From Actinoplanes ianthinogenes (lineage in GTDB: Bacteria > Actinomycetota > Actinomycetes > Mycobacteriales > Micromonosporaceae), in assembly GCF_018324205.1 (NCBI RefSeq), contig NZ_AP023356.1, forward strand, positions 3,737,501 through 3,801,500: a stretch of 64,000 bases of DNA, given 5' to 3'. Below the pieces are notes generated by a model. That model ran no database searches. It worked only from the letters and a program-made list of their open reading frames with translations, and had not been told where the DNA came from. Position 1 is the first letter of the stretch, and each line of letters opens with the position of its first letter. Of this stretch, positions 17,751-25,357 are shown in pieces. The position numbers and the translations under genes were made by a program.

Positions 17751-18056
17751 GCCCTCCAGAGCCAGCCGAGAGAGCGCCGAGCCTCCCGCACCGAGCCACG
17801 ATCACAGCCGGGCGGATGGCGCGGGTGGGCGCGTCACCCGATCGGGGTGCTACCGGCGTACCGAAAGAATCGCCCACGGCCGAGGGAAGCACGCGGGCCG
17901 CAACCGATCGCGCACCTGAATCGGCCGCTTCATCCGGCCGCCGCGACCGGCGGCCGCAACCGCGACCAACCGCCCCATGGCCTGGCAACCACACCGCAAC
18001 CACCCACGAACCGGCATCCGGCGGCCGCAACCGCGACCCGGCAGGGCGTGGCCGGC

Positions 18057-18150
18057 GATCAAGAGCACGACGCGGCCCAGCCATCAAGAGCACGGCACTG
18101 CCCAGCCATCAAGAGAGCGGCACGACCCAGCCATCAAGAGCGGCACGGCC
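18057..18150. repeat. 25-bp tandem repeat
   Basis: ATCAAG recurs at 18058, 18083, 18108 and 18133, exactly 25 bases apart. Each unit ends in CCCAGC. Four units lie between whiB1 and the convergent chelatase gene. Confidence 0.85.
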
Positions 18151-18208
18151 CACCGGCCAAAGAGCGGCGACATGGCAAACCCGGCCACCAAGACCGCTCC
18201 CACGGCCC

Positions 18209-18967
18209 TCAGGCCGCCGCAAGCCTCCGCACCCCAGCCGCAGCCACCCGCTCACCGATCAACCCCACCAACTCCGGCGCATCCCCGAGCGGCTCCGCCA
18301 CCGCCACCGCCCCGGCCTCCCAGGCCGACGCTGCCGCCTGGTCATAGAGAAGACCGGGAGCCAGGAAGTATCCAGCGACCGCGACCCGCGCAGACCCAGC
18401 GGCCCGCAACGCCCGCACCGCCTCCCCCGCCCGCGGCCCCACCCCCGAGGAGTAGGACACCCGAGACGGCACCCCCAGCCGCGCCCCGAGGACCGCCGCC
18501 GCGTACTCCACCGTCCCCCGGGCGACCGGATCCCGAGTCCCGGCAGCAGCCAGCACGACCCCGTCGAAGCCCTCCATCGGAAGCCGCCGCACCAGCGCCT
18601 CCACGAGAAGCCGCGACATCCGGCCCGGTCCCTCGGCGACCGGCCCGAGCACCCCGGCCAGCGTCACCTCGACCGGCAGATCGGCCGCCGACGCCAGCAC
18701 CGCCGGCAGGTCGACCCGCCCGTGATACGCCGACGTCAACAGCAACGGCACCAGCACCGCCCGCCGGCTGCCGAGCGACCCCAGCACCTCCAGCGGCCGC
18801 GGCCCGGCGTGGTCCAGATAGGCGGCCCGGACCAGCCACTCCGGCCGGGCCCGGCGCACTGCCCGGGCCAGCGCCTCGGTCGACGCGGCGGCCCGGGGGT
18901 CACGGCTGCCGTGGGCGACGAGCACCACGGCCGGCCGCGGTGAGGTGATCAGACGTGCAGACCGCAT
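18209..18967 (-). CDS. CbiX/SirB-type sirohydrochlorin chelatase
   Basis: A cytoplasmic chelatase of about 252 residues, expected to insert iron into sirohydrochlorin to make siroheme, the cofactor of the sulfite reductase encoded upstream in the same operon. It has two similar CbiX halves. The first carries VVLVAHGSRDPRA (~14-26) with the metal-binding His, then VLVPLLLTSAYHGRVDLP (~71-88) with a second His. The second half keeps VVLAAAGTRDP and VAVAGYFLAPGLLYDQ without the histidines. The ATG at 18967 lies inside the end of cysH (19-base overlap), preceded by GAGAAG. Cobalt chelation for cobalamin is the alternative, but the context favours siroheme. Confidence 0.85.
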   Translation of the reverse strand: MRSARLITSPRPAVVLVAHGSRDPRAAASTEALARAVRRARPEWLVRAAYLDHAGPRPLEVLGSLGSRRAVLVPLLLTSAYHGRVDLPAVLASAADLPVEVTLAGVLGPVAEGPGRMSRLLVEALVRRLPMEGFDGVVLAAAGTRDPVARGTVEYAAAVLGARLGVPSRVSYSSGVGPRAGEAVRALRAAGSARVAVAGYFLAPGLLYDQAAASAWEAGAVAVAEPLGDAPELVGLIGERVAAAGVRRLAAA

Positions 18968-19716
18968 TCGGTCTTCTCGAACATCGCCCAGCGGCCGGCG
19001 CGCGGGTCCTCGCCGGCCTTGGTCCGCCGGGTGCACGGCCAGCAGCCGATCGAGCCGTAGCCCTTCTTGAACAGCTCGTTGACCGGCACGTTCCACCGGC
19101 TGATGTAGCGGTCCACGTCGGCCTGGGTCCAGGCCGCGATCGGGTTGACCTTGACCTTGCCCTTCTTGGCGTCGAAGGCGACGACCGGCGTGTTGGCGCG
19201 GGTCGGCGACTCGTCGCGGCGCAGGCCGGTGGCCCAGGAGTCGTAGTCGGACAGCGCCCGCTCCAGCGGCTCCACCTTGCGCAGGAAGCAGCACTCGTCC
19301 GGGCTCCGGGCGAACAGCCGGGGGCCGTACTCGCCGTCCTGCTGGCCGACCGTCATCCGCGGGCGGATCGAGCGGACGTTCACGTTCATCGTGCGGGCCA
19401 CCGTGTCCCGGACCTTGAGGGTCTCCGGGAAGTGCAGGCCGGTGTCCAGGAACACCACGTCCACGCCGGGCGAGACCCGGGAGAAGAGGTGCGCGACCAC
19501 CGCGTCGGCCATCGAGCTGGTGACACAGAACCGCGCGCCGAAGGTGTCGGTCGCCCACTTGGCGATCTCCTCGGCGGACTTGCCCTCCAGGTCACGTGCG
19601 GCCTGGGTGGCGAGCTCGCGCAGTTCGTCAGCACTGCGGCGGGCGGGGTCAGCGGGGGCGGCAGGAGCGCCGCCCAGGTTGATCAGGCCCAGGCCGGAGG
19701 CGTTCAGGATGCTCAT
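18949..19716 (-). CDS. cysH: Adenylyl-sulfate (APS) reductase
   Basis: Reduces APS to sulfite with thioredoxin, the step before sulfite reductase. The 255-residue protein has a PP-loop-like core (RFCVTSSMADAVVAHL; VVFLDTGLHFPETL). It also has the paired cysteines that mark 4Fe-4S APS reductases rather than PAPS reductases: ECCFLRKVEPL (~129-139) and IGCWPCTRRTKAGEDPRAGRW (~227-247). The catalytic ECGLHV is at the C-terminus. The ATG directly follows the stop of the zinc-ribbon gene, whose last codons contain its GGGAG ribosome binding site. It is the third structural gene of the sulfur operon. Confidence 0.95.
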   Translation of the reverse strand: MSILNASGLGLINLGGAPAAPADPARRSADELRELATQAARDLEGKSAEEIAKWATDTFGARFCVTSSMADAVVAHLFSRVSPGVDVVFLDTGLHFPETLKVRDTVARTMNVNVRSIRPRMTVGQQDGEYGPRLFARSPDECCFLRKVEPLERALSDYDSWATGLRRDESPTRANTPVVAFDAKKGKVKVNPIAAWTQADVDRYISRWNVPVNELFKKGYGSIGCWPCTRRTKAGEDPRAGRWAMFEKTECGLHV

Positions 19717-19908
19717 TTACTTGGCTCCCTTATCCGCGATTTGTCCGGTTTTCAACCCAGACGGCACAGACAACAACCCGATGAACTTGACCGAAAACAC
19801 GCGGGCGCAGGAGTGGCACTCCCACGCGCCGTGCGAGGACTCGTTGGGGCGGAGGTCCTCGTCACCGCAGTAGGGGCAGTAGAGCGGGGCGGATCTGGCG
19901 TCGCTCAT
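19717..19908 (-). CDS. Small zinc-ribbon protein of the sulfur operon
   Basis: A 63-residue protein with two CxxC knuckles, CPYCGDEDL (~11-19) and CHSCARVFSVKFIGL (~32-46), which should bind one zinc. The tail is short and basic-polar. Its ATG overlaps the sir stop by 4 bases and its stop abuts the cysH start, so it is translated with both. Similar small proteins occur between sulfite reductase and cysH in other actinobacteria. A role as an assembly or electron-transfer accessory is a guess based on position. Confidence 0.85.
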   Translation of the reverse strand: MSDARSAPLYCPYCGDEDLRPNESSHGAWECHSCARVFSVKFIGLLSVPSGLKTGQIADKGAK

Positions 19909-21596
19909 TTCAAGAGCTCCTCTTCGGCCCGCATCACCCAGTTGGCGAACGTCTCCCCCGAGGACCGGCCGCCCAGGTAGTTCCGGGCGACCCGCTCGAC
20001 GTACTCCGGAAGCTCCTCCGCGGTGGCCTTGAGCCCCCGCAGCTTGCGCCCGAACCCGGCGGTCTCGCCCTTGGCCATGCCGAGCGCGCCACCGAGGTGG
20101 ATCTGGAAGCCCTCCACCTGCTCGCCGTGCGCGTTCAACACCAGCTGGCCCTTGAGGCCGATGTCGGCGACCTGGGTGCGGGCGCACGCGTTCGGACAGC
20201 CGTTGATGTGCACCGAGATGTCCGCGTCGAAGTCGCCGAGCCGCTCCTCGAGCCGGGCCACCAGCTCCTCGCCGCGCGCCTTGGTCTCGACGATGGCGAG
20301 CTTGCAGTACTCGATCCCGGTGCAGGCCATCGTGCCGCGCCGCCAGGCCGACGGACGCGCCTCCAGCCCGATTCCCCGGAGTCCGCTGATCAGCGATTCC
20401 ACCCGGTCGTCGGCGACATCGAGAACGAGCAGTTTCTGGTACGCGGTGAGCCGCACCCGCTCGGACCCGTGAGCCTCGACCAGGTCGGCCAGCGCGAGCA
20501 GCTGCTTGCCGGAGGAGCGGCCGACGACCGGGGCGGCGCCGACGTAGTTCCGCCCGTCGCGCTGCTTGTGCACGCCGATGTGGTCGATCGGCTTCTCCGG
20601 CAGGTCCGGGGCGGGCCCGTCGATCAGTGCGCGGCCCAGGTACTCCTTCTCCAGGATCTCGCGGAACTTCGCCACACCCCAGTCGGCGAGCAGGAACTTC
20701 AGCCGGGCGCGGTGCCGCAGCCGGCGGTAGCCGTAGTCCCGGAAGATCGCGACCACGCCCTCCCAGACGTCCGGGATCTCGGCGAGCGGGACCCAGACGC
20801 CGAGACGCTCGGCCAGCCGCGGGTTGGTGGAGAGGCCGCCGCCGACCCAGAGGTCGAAGCCGGGGCCGTGCTCGGGGTGCTCCACCCCGACGAACGCGAT
20901 GTCGTTCGCCTGGTACGGCCCGTCGGGCAGCCAGGAGATGACCGACTTGAACTTGCGCGGCAGGTTCGAATACGCCGGGTCGCCGACGTACCGCTTGATG
21001 ATCTCGTCGATCGCCGGGGTGGCGTCGATGACCTCGTCGGTCGAGATGCCGGCGACCGGGCTGCCGAGCACCACGCGCGGGCAGTCGCCGCACGCCTCGG
21101 TGGTCTGCAGGCCGACCGACTCCAGCCGGCGCCAGATCTCCGGCATGTCCTCGACCCGGATCCAGTGCATCTGGATGTTCTGCCGGTCGGTGATGTCGGC
21201 GCTGTCGCGGGCGAACTCGGTGGCGATCTGGCCGATCACGCGCAGCTGGGCCAGGCTCAGCGCGCCGCCGTCGATCCGGACGCGGAGCATGAAGTACTCG
21301 TCCTCGAGCTCCTCGGGCTCCAGCACCGCGGTGCGGCCGCCGTCGATCCCGGCCTTGCGCTGGGTGTAGAGCCCCCACCAGCGGAACCGGCCGCGCAGGT
21401 CGGCCGGGTCGATCGAGGCGAAGCCGCGGTGAGCGTAGATGTTCTCGATACGCGCCCGGACGTTGAGCGGGTTGTCGTCCTTCTTGCTGCGCTCATTGGG
21501 GTTGAGCGGCTCGCGGTGTCCGAGCGCCCACTGACCCTCGCCGCGCGCCTTGCGGGGGCGAGCGGTCGGCGTTGCGGGAGTGTTGCTGGGCGCCAT
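19905..21596 (-). CDS. sir: Ferredoxin-dependent sulfite reductase
   Basis: Six-electron reduction of sulfite to sulfide using siroheme and a coupled 4Fe-4S cluster. The 563-residue protein shows two ferredoxin-like half domains (TDRQNIQMHWI; GGLSTNPRLAERLGVWVP). The cluster cysteines are in TEACGDCPR (~180), CTGIEYCKLA (~425-434) and NGCPNACARTQ (~464-474). The frame is open to 21635, but ATG 21596 is chosen because GGAGGA precedes it. A nitrite reductase of the same fold is the alternative; the cysH, chelatase and leader-peptide context indicates sulfite. It heads the structural operon sir - zinc ribbon - cysH - chelatase. Confidence 0.93.
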   Translation of the reverse strand: MAPSNTPATPTARPRKARGEGQWALGHREPLNPNERSKKDDNPLNVRARIENIYAHRGFASIDPADLRGRFRWWGLYTQRKAGIDGGRTAVLEPEELEDEYFMLRVRIDGGALSLAQLRVIGQIATEFARDSADITDRQNIQMHWIRVEDMPEIWRRLESVGLQTTEACGDCPRVVLGSPVAGISTDEVIDATPAIDEIIKRYVGDPAYSNLPRKFKSVISWLPDGPYQANDIAFVGVEHPEHGPGFDLWVGGGLSTNPRLAERLGVWVPLAEIPDVWEGVVAIFRDYGYRRLRHRARLKFLLADWGVAKFREILEKEYLGRALIDGPAPDLPEKPIDHIGVHKQRDGRNYVGAAPVVGRSSGKQLLALADLVEAHGSERVRLTAYQKLLVLDVADDRVESLISGLRGIGLEARPSAWRRGTMACTGIEYCKLAIVETKARGEELVARLEERLGDFDADISVHINGCPNACARTQVADIGLKGQLVLNAHGEQVEGFQIHLGGALGMAKGETAGFGRKLRGLKATAEELPEYVERVARNYLGGRSSGETFANWVMRAEEELLK

Positions 21597-21718
21597 GGCG
21601 GCGGTCCTCCGGGTTTCGTGGGCACCGGAGGACAATCGCGGCCTTGGTGAGGCTCCGCGACGTCAGCGTCGGGAGAGGGCCGGCTTGTCGTCCGCGCCCG
21701 AAATAAAGGGGGGCGGCG

Positions 21719-21805
21719 TCAGGAAGCCGGACACATCGCGCTGAAGACACGCCCGTAGTCGACGTGGCGGCGAGCCACGAAGCGGCGGTCGATTGCAGCG
21801 GTCAT
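21719..21805 (-). CDS. Sulfur-operon leader peptide
   Basis: A 28-codon reading frame (ATG 21805, stop 21719) encoding a peptide that starts MTAAIDRRFVARRHVDYG and ends SAMCPAS. The RRHVDxxRxxSAxC pattern is that of short actinobacterial peptides annotated as putative leader peptides in front of sulfur assimilation genes. A ribosome stalling at the Cys codon near the end could sense cysteine supply and decide whether sir is expressed. The gap to sir is 122 bases. The peptide pattern is seen directly; the attenuation mechanism is inferred. Confidence 0.75.
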   Translation of the reverse strand: MTAAIDRRFVARRHVDYGRVFSAMCPAS

Positions 21806-21898
21806 GCGGGTAAGCCTCTCACGCAAACCGAATGTGGGCCAGTGAGGTCCAGAATCCGGGAGTGTGGTTCACGGCACTTGGCGGAGTAATCCTACTGC

Positions 21899-21916
21899 CG
21901 TTACGAAGTCGTTACG
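21899..21916. promoter_or_regulatory. Direct repeat upstream of the sulfur operon
   Basis: CGTTACG occurs at 21899-21905 and 21910-21916, 11 bases apart (one helical turn), about 95 bases upstream of the leader peptide. On the minus strand TAGGAT lies just downstream and could be the -10. A regulator is conceivable but unproven. Confidence 0.25.
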
Positions 21917-22133
21917 TGCCAGGTGGGACGCCGACAGCCATCGACGATGGTCCACATTTCCTGCCCCGGGCCCTCAGGACACACACAATCAAGATCTTCA
22001 TTTACGCGCGTCCGCCGGGGTACGGATCGCACGCTCCCGCGCGGGCCGAGGCCGGCGATCTGGCCGCTGACGCGTCCAAACCAATCGCCGCCCTCTTCAT
22101 TGCCCGTGGCTGGTTCCGGAGATCAAACCCCGA

Positions 22134-22440
22134 GCTGGCCCCCAGCGCCCTATCCGCTGCCCGGAAAGGGCGACCAGGACCAGCCCGACACTCCCCAGCT
22201 GGCCCCCAGCGCCCTATCCGCTGCCCGGATAGGGCCACCAGCACCAGCCCGACACTGCTCGGCTGGCCCCCAGCGCCCTATCCCATGCCCGGAAAGGGCC
22301 ACCAGCACCAGCCCGACACTGCTCGGCTGGCCCCCAGCGCCCTAACCCACCCCCGGATAGGGCCACCAGCACCAGCCCGACACTGCTCGGCTGGCCCCCA
22401 GCGCCCTAACCCATGCCCGGAAAGGGCCACCAGGACCAGC
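22134..22440. repeat. 64-bp tandem array with internal dyad (array B, 5 units)
   Basis: CCCTA anchors at 22148, 22212, 22276, 22340 and 22404, exactly 64 bases apart, with a decayed sixth unit near 22466. Each unit runs GCTGG, CCCAGCG, CCCTATCC (CCCTAACC in two units), a TGCCC-like loop, GGATAGGG (GGAAAGGG in three), CCACCAG, then CCAGC. The architecture and several blocks match array A at 11.1-11.5 kb. It lies between the divergent sulfur operon and the 3' end of pdtaS. The rest of 21806-22602 shows no gene. Confidence 0.93.
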
Positions 22441-22602
22441 CGGACACTCCCGGCTGGGGCTGGCGTCCTAGACAGGCGCGGGATCGGCCAAGGCGCTTGA
22501 GACTCCTGACACATGGGATGCCTTCACGGCCCGTGGGTGGTCACCGGAAACGCGGCGTCAGCCTTTGCGTCACCGGACGATCGGCGTTGTGGCGTGCCGG
22601 GA

Positions 22603-24150
22603 TCAGCGTTTGCCCAGCGGGACGACCAGGACCGCCTCCGTGCCGCCGCCCGCCCGGTTGCGCAACTCGATGCTGCCGCGCAGCTCACCGGTCGCCAGCG
22701 CGCGGACGATCTGCAGGCCGAGCCGGCCGCCGGCGTCCGGCCGGAAGCCCTCCGGCAGGCCCTGCCCGTTGTCGGCGACCGTGACGTGCAACTGCTTGCG
22801 GAACCGGTGCGCCGAGACCACCACCTCGGCGGGCTGCTCCGGCGCGGGCGCCGGCTCGTCGTCCTCGCCCGCCGGGAAGCCGTGCTCGACCGCGTTGATC
22901 AGCAGCTCGTTGAGGACCATGACCAGCGAGGTGGCGATCTCGGCGGGCAGGATGCCGAACGTGCCCTCCCGGCGCATGTGCACCGACAGACTGGTCGAGG
23001 CGACCTCGGTGGCGGCGGTCGCCACCCGGTCGACGATCCCGTCGAACTCGACCGCCTCGTCGCTGGACATCGAGAGCGTCTCGTGGACCAGGGCGATCGA
23101 GGCGACCCGGCGGACCGACTCCTCCAGGGCCATCCGGGCCTCCGGGGCGTCCACCCGGCGGGCCTGGAGGCGCAGCAGCGCGGCCACGGTCTGCAAGTTG
23201 TTCTTCACCCGGTGGTGGATCTCCCGGATGGTGGCGTCCTTGGTCATCAGGGCGCGGTCCCGGCGGCGCACCTCGGTGACGTCGCGGACCAGCACCAGGG
23301 CGCCGATCGGCACGCCGGCCGGCAGCAGCGGCAGCGAGCGGGTGAGCACGGTCGCGCCGCGCGCCTCGAACTCCATCCGGGGCGGGAACTCGCCGCGCAG
23401 CGAGGCGCGGATCCGTTCGGCGACGTCGTTGCCCTCCAGCGGGTCGGCGGCCAGCCGGGTGGAGAGGTGGGCGAGCTCCTCACCGACCAGGTGCGCGTTG
23501 AAACCGAGCCGGCGGTACGCCGACTGCGCGTTCGGACTGGCGTAGGTGACCTTGCCGGAGGCGTCCAGCCGGATCAGGCCGTCGCCGACCCGGGGCGCCG
23601 AGGTGGTCATCTCCCCGGGCTGCCGGGCCGGCGGGAACGTGCCGTCGGCGACCATCTGGGCCAGGTCGTCGGCGGTGGTCAGATAGTTCAGCTCCAGCTG
23701 GCTGGGGGTGCGGGCGGTGCTCAGGTTGGTGTCGCGGCCGATCACCGCGATCACCTCGCTGTAGCCCTCCTCGTGATCGTTCTCGTCGCGGCGGCGCACC
23801 GGGATGGCCTCGTGGCGGGCCGGGGTGTCGCCGTACCAGACCGGGTCGCCCTCCCGCCAGATCCGCTCCTGCGTGAAGGCCACATCCAGGTGCGCCACCT
23901 CGGGACCGCCGAAGATCTTGCCGACCTGGTCCTCCTGGTACGCCGTGGGCGCGGTGCTCGGGCGCACCTGGGCGACGCAGAGGAAGTCACGCGGCTTCCG
24001 GGCCTCTCCCTTGATCGGCACCCAGAGGAGCAGATCGGCGAAGGAGAGGTCGGAGAGCAGCTGCCAGTCGCCGGCGAGCCGGTGCAGGTGGTCGATGTCG
24101 GCGGAACCCAGGCTGGTGTGTTCCTCGACGAGATCGCGCAGGGTGGACAC
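22603..24150 (-). CDS. pdtaS: Sensor histidine kinase PdtaS
   Basis: A soluble two-component kinase of the HisKA_2/HWE type. In M. tuberculosis PdtaS (Rv3220c) phosphorylates the RNA-binding antiterminator PdtaR. The 515-residue protein has an N-terminal GAF-like sensor (to ~170), a PAS-like module (~190-290, LIRLDASGKVTYASPNAQSAYRRLG), the dimerisation/phosphoacceptor helix EIHHRVKNNLQTVAALLRL (~310-328), and an HATPase with LNELLINAVEHGF and VADNGQGLPEG. There are no transmembrane segments. The start is GTG 24150. The partner PdtaR is not in the window. Gene order with whiB1 and the biotin protein supports orthology. Confidence 0.93.
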   Translation of the reverse strand: MSTLRDLVEEHTSLGSADIDHLHRLAGDWQLLSDLSFADLLLWVPIKGEARKPRDFLCVAQVRPSTAPTAYQEDQVGKIFGGPEVAHLDVAFTQERIWREGDPVWYGDTPARHEAIPVRRRDENDHEEGYSEVIAVIGRDTNLSTARTPSQLELNYLTTADDLAQMVADGTFPPARQPGEMTTSAPRVGDGLIRLDASGKVTYASPNAQSAYRRLGFNAHLVGEELAHLSTRLAADPLEGNDVAERIRASLRGEFPPRMEFEARGATVLTRSLPLLPAGVPIGALVLVRDVTEVRRRDRALMTKDATIREIHHRVKNNLQTVAALLRLQARRVDAPEARMALEESVRRVASIALVHETLSMSSDEAVEFDGIVDRVATAATEVASTSLSVHMRREGTFGILPAEIATSLVMVLNELLINAVEHGFPAGEDDEPAPAPEQPAEVVVSAHRFRKQLHVTVADNGQGLPEGFRPDAGGRLGLQIVRALATGELRGSIELRNRAGGGTEAVLVVPLGKR

Positions 24151-24179
24151 GGACCAAGCCTGCCACGCCGATGTTTCGG

Positions 24180-25217
24180 CTAAAGCGTGCTGGTCACCTT
24201 CTTCAGACCGCGCGGCGCGTCCGGGTCCTCGCCCTTGGCCAGCGCGAGGGCGAGCGCCAGCTTCTGGAGCGGCAGGATGTCCAGCAGCGGGCTGTAGCGC
24301 TCGTCGACGGAGGGCACCACCAGCCGGCCGGCCGGGCCGATGGTCAGCACGTCGGCCTTGCGCTCCTGGAGCCGGGCGAGCACGTCGCCCATCGACCTAC
24401 CGCCCGGGCCGTCGCCGACCACGGCCAGCACCGGCACGTCGGTGTCGGTCATGGCGAGCGGGCCGTGCAGCAGGTCGGCGCCGGAGAACGCCAGGGTCGG
24501 CACGTACGACGTCTCCATCAGCTTGAGCGCGGCCTCCCGGGCGGTCGGGTACGCGTAACCGCGGCCGGTGGTGACCATGTGCGGGGCGAACCGGTAGCGC
24601 TGCGCGATCTCCTCGGCGGTCCGGTCGGCGAGCGTGGCCTCGGCCAGCTCCGGCAGCTTGGCCAGCGCGGCCCGCTCCTCGTCCGGCAGCCGCCCGTCGC
24701 CGGCCCGGATCCCCTCGACCAGCAGCAGCAGCGCGAGCAGCTCGGCCGTGTACGTCTTGGTCGCCGCCACCGCCCGCTCGTGCCCGGCCGCCACGTCCAC
24801 CGACAGCTCGGCGGCCCGGGCCAGCGGCGACTCCGGGTTGTTGGTGACCGCGAGGGTGAGCGCGCCGGTCTCCCGGGCGGCGGAGAGCACCCCGGTCAGG
24901 TCCGGCGAGCCGCCGCTCTGGCTGACCCCGATGACCAGGGTGCCGGTGAAGTCGGGGCGGGCGCCGTACAGCGTGATCGCGCTCGGCGAGGCGCTGGCCA
25001 CCGGCAGGCCCAGGCGGATCTCGGTGAGGTACGCGCCGTACAGCGCGGCGTGGTCGGAGGTGCCACGGCCGACGAAGAGCACGTTGCGCGGACGTCGGGC
25101 CGCGATCTCGGCCGCCACCCCGGCGATCGCGGTCGCGTGCGAACCCTCCAGCAGCCGGGCGAAACCGCCCGGTTGCTCCGCGATGTCCGCCGCCATCCCA
25201 TGGCCTCGCTGTGTCAC
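24180..25217 (-). CDS. SIS-domain protein, GlmS/NagB-II-like
   Basis: A 345-residue protein with two SIS (sugar isomerase) domains like the isomerase half of GlmS or the NagB-II/AgaS deaminases. Motifs: VLFVGRGTSDHAALYG (~45-60), VIGVSQSGGSPDLTGVL (~96-112), VAATKTYTAELLALLLL (~152-168) and TGRGYAYPTAREAALKLMET (~220-239). It lacks the N-terminal glutaminase domain, so a glucosamine-6-phosphate deaminase or sugar-phosphate isomerase is likely. GTG 25217 is chosen for its GGGGAGG 6 bases upstream. A pair of matching dyads upstream suggests repression by a dedicated regulator not encoded nearby. Confidence 0.82.
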   Translation of the reverse strand: MTQRGHGMAADIAEQPGGFARLLEGSHATAIAGVAAEIAARRPRNVLFVGRGTSDHAALYGAYLTEIRLGLPVASASPSAITLYGARPDFTGTLVIGVSQSGGSPDLTGVLSAARETGALTLAVTNNPESPLARAAELSVDVAAGHERAVAATKTYTAELLALLLLVEGIRAGDGRLPDEERAALAKLPELAEATLADRTAEEIAQRYRFAPHMVTTGRGYAYPTAREAALKLMETSYVPTLAFSGADLLHGPLAMTDTDVPVLAVVGDGPGGRSMGDVLARLQERKADVLTIGPAGRLVVPSVDERYSPLLDILPLQKLALALALAKGEDPDAPRGLKKVTSTL

Positions 25218-25244
25218 GTCATCCTCCCCAGATGAGCAGTTCTC

Positions 25245-25309
25245 GCGCAATCGATGCGCAGTCTTGCAAGAAAAAGCTTAGTACGTCAATCTTTCGCGCA
25301 CTACTGCGC
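25245..25309 (-). promoter_or_regulatory. Twin GCGCA/TGCGC operators flanking a promoter
   Basis: Two dyads of the same core lie upstream of the SIS gene: GCGCA-N5-TGCGC at 25245-25259 and GCGCA-N4-TGCGC at 25296-25309. Their centres are about 50 bases apart, near five helical turns. Between them, on the minus strand, are TTGACG (a -35 candidate) and a TCTTGCAAGA palindrome. The arrangement suits a dimeric repressor binding both sides of the promoter. The regulator is unknown. Confidence 0.5.
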
Positions 25310-25343
25310 AAAGCCGAGGACTGACAGATCGTCTCGCTGCCCG

Positions 25344-25349
25344 TACTGT
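25344..25349 (+). promoter_or_regulatory. -10 candidate of the TPR gene
   Basis: TACTGT ends 8 bases before the GTG at 25358, with no ribosome binding site between, so the mRNA may be leaderless. Confidence 0.35.
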
Positions 25350-25357
25350 CTTCACTC

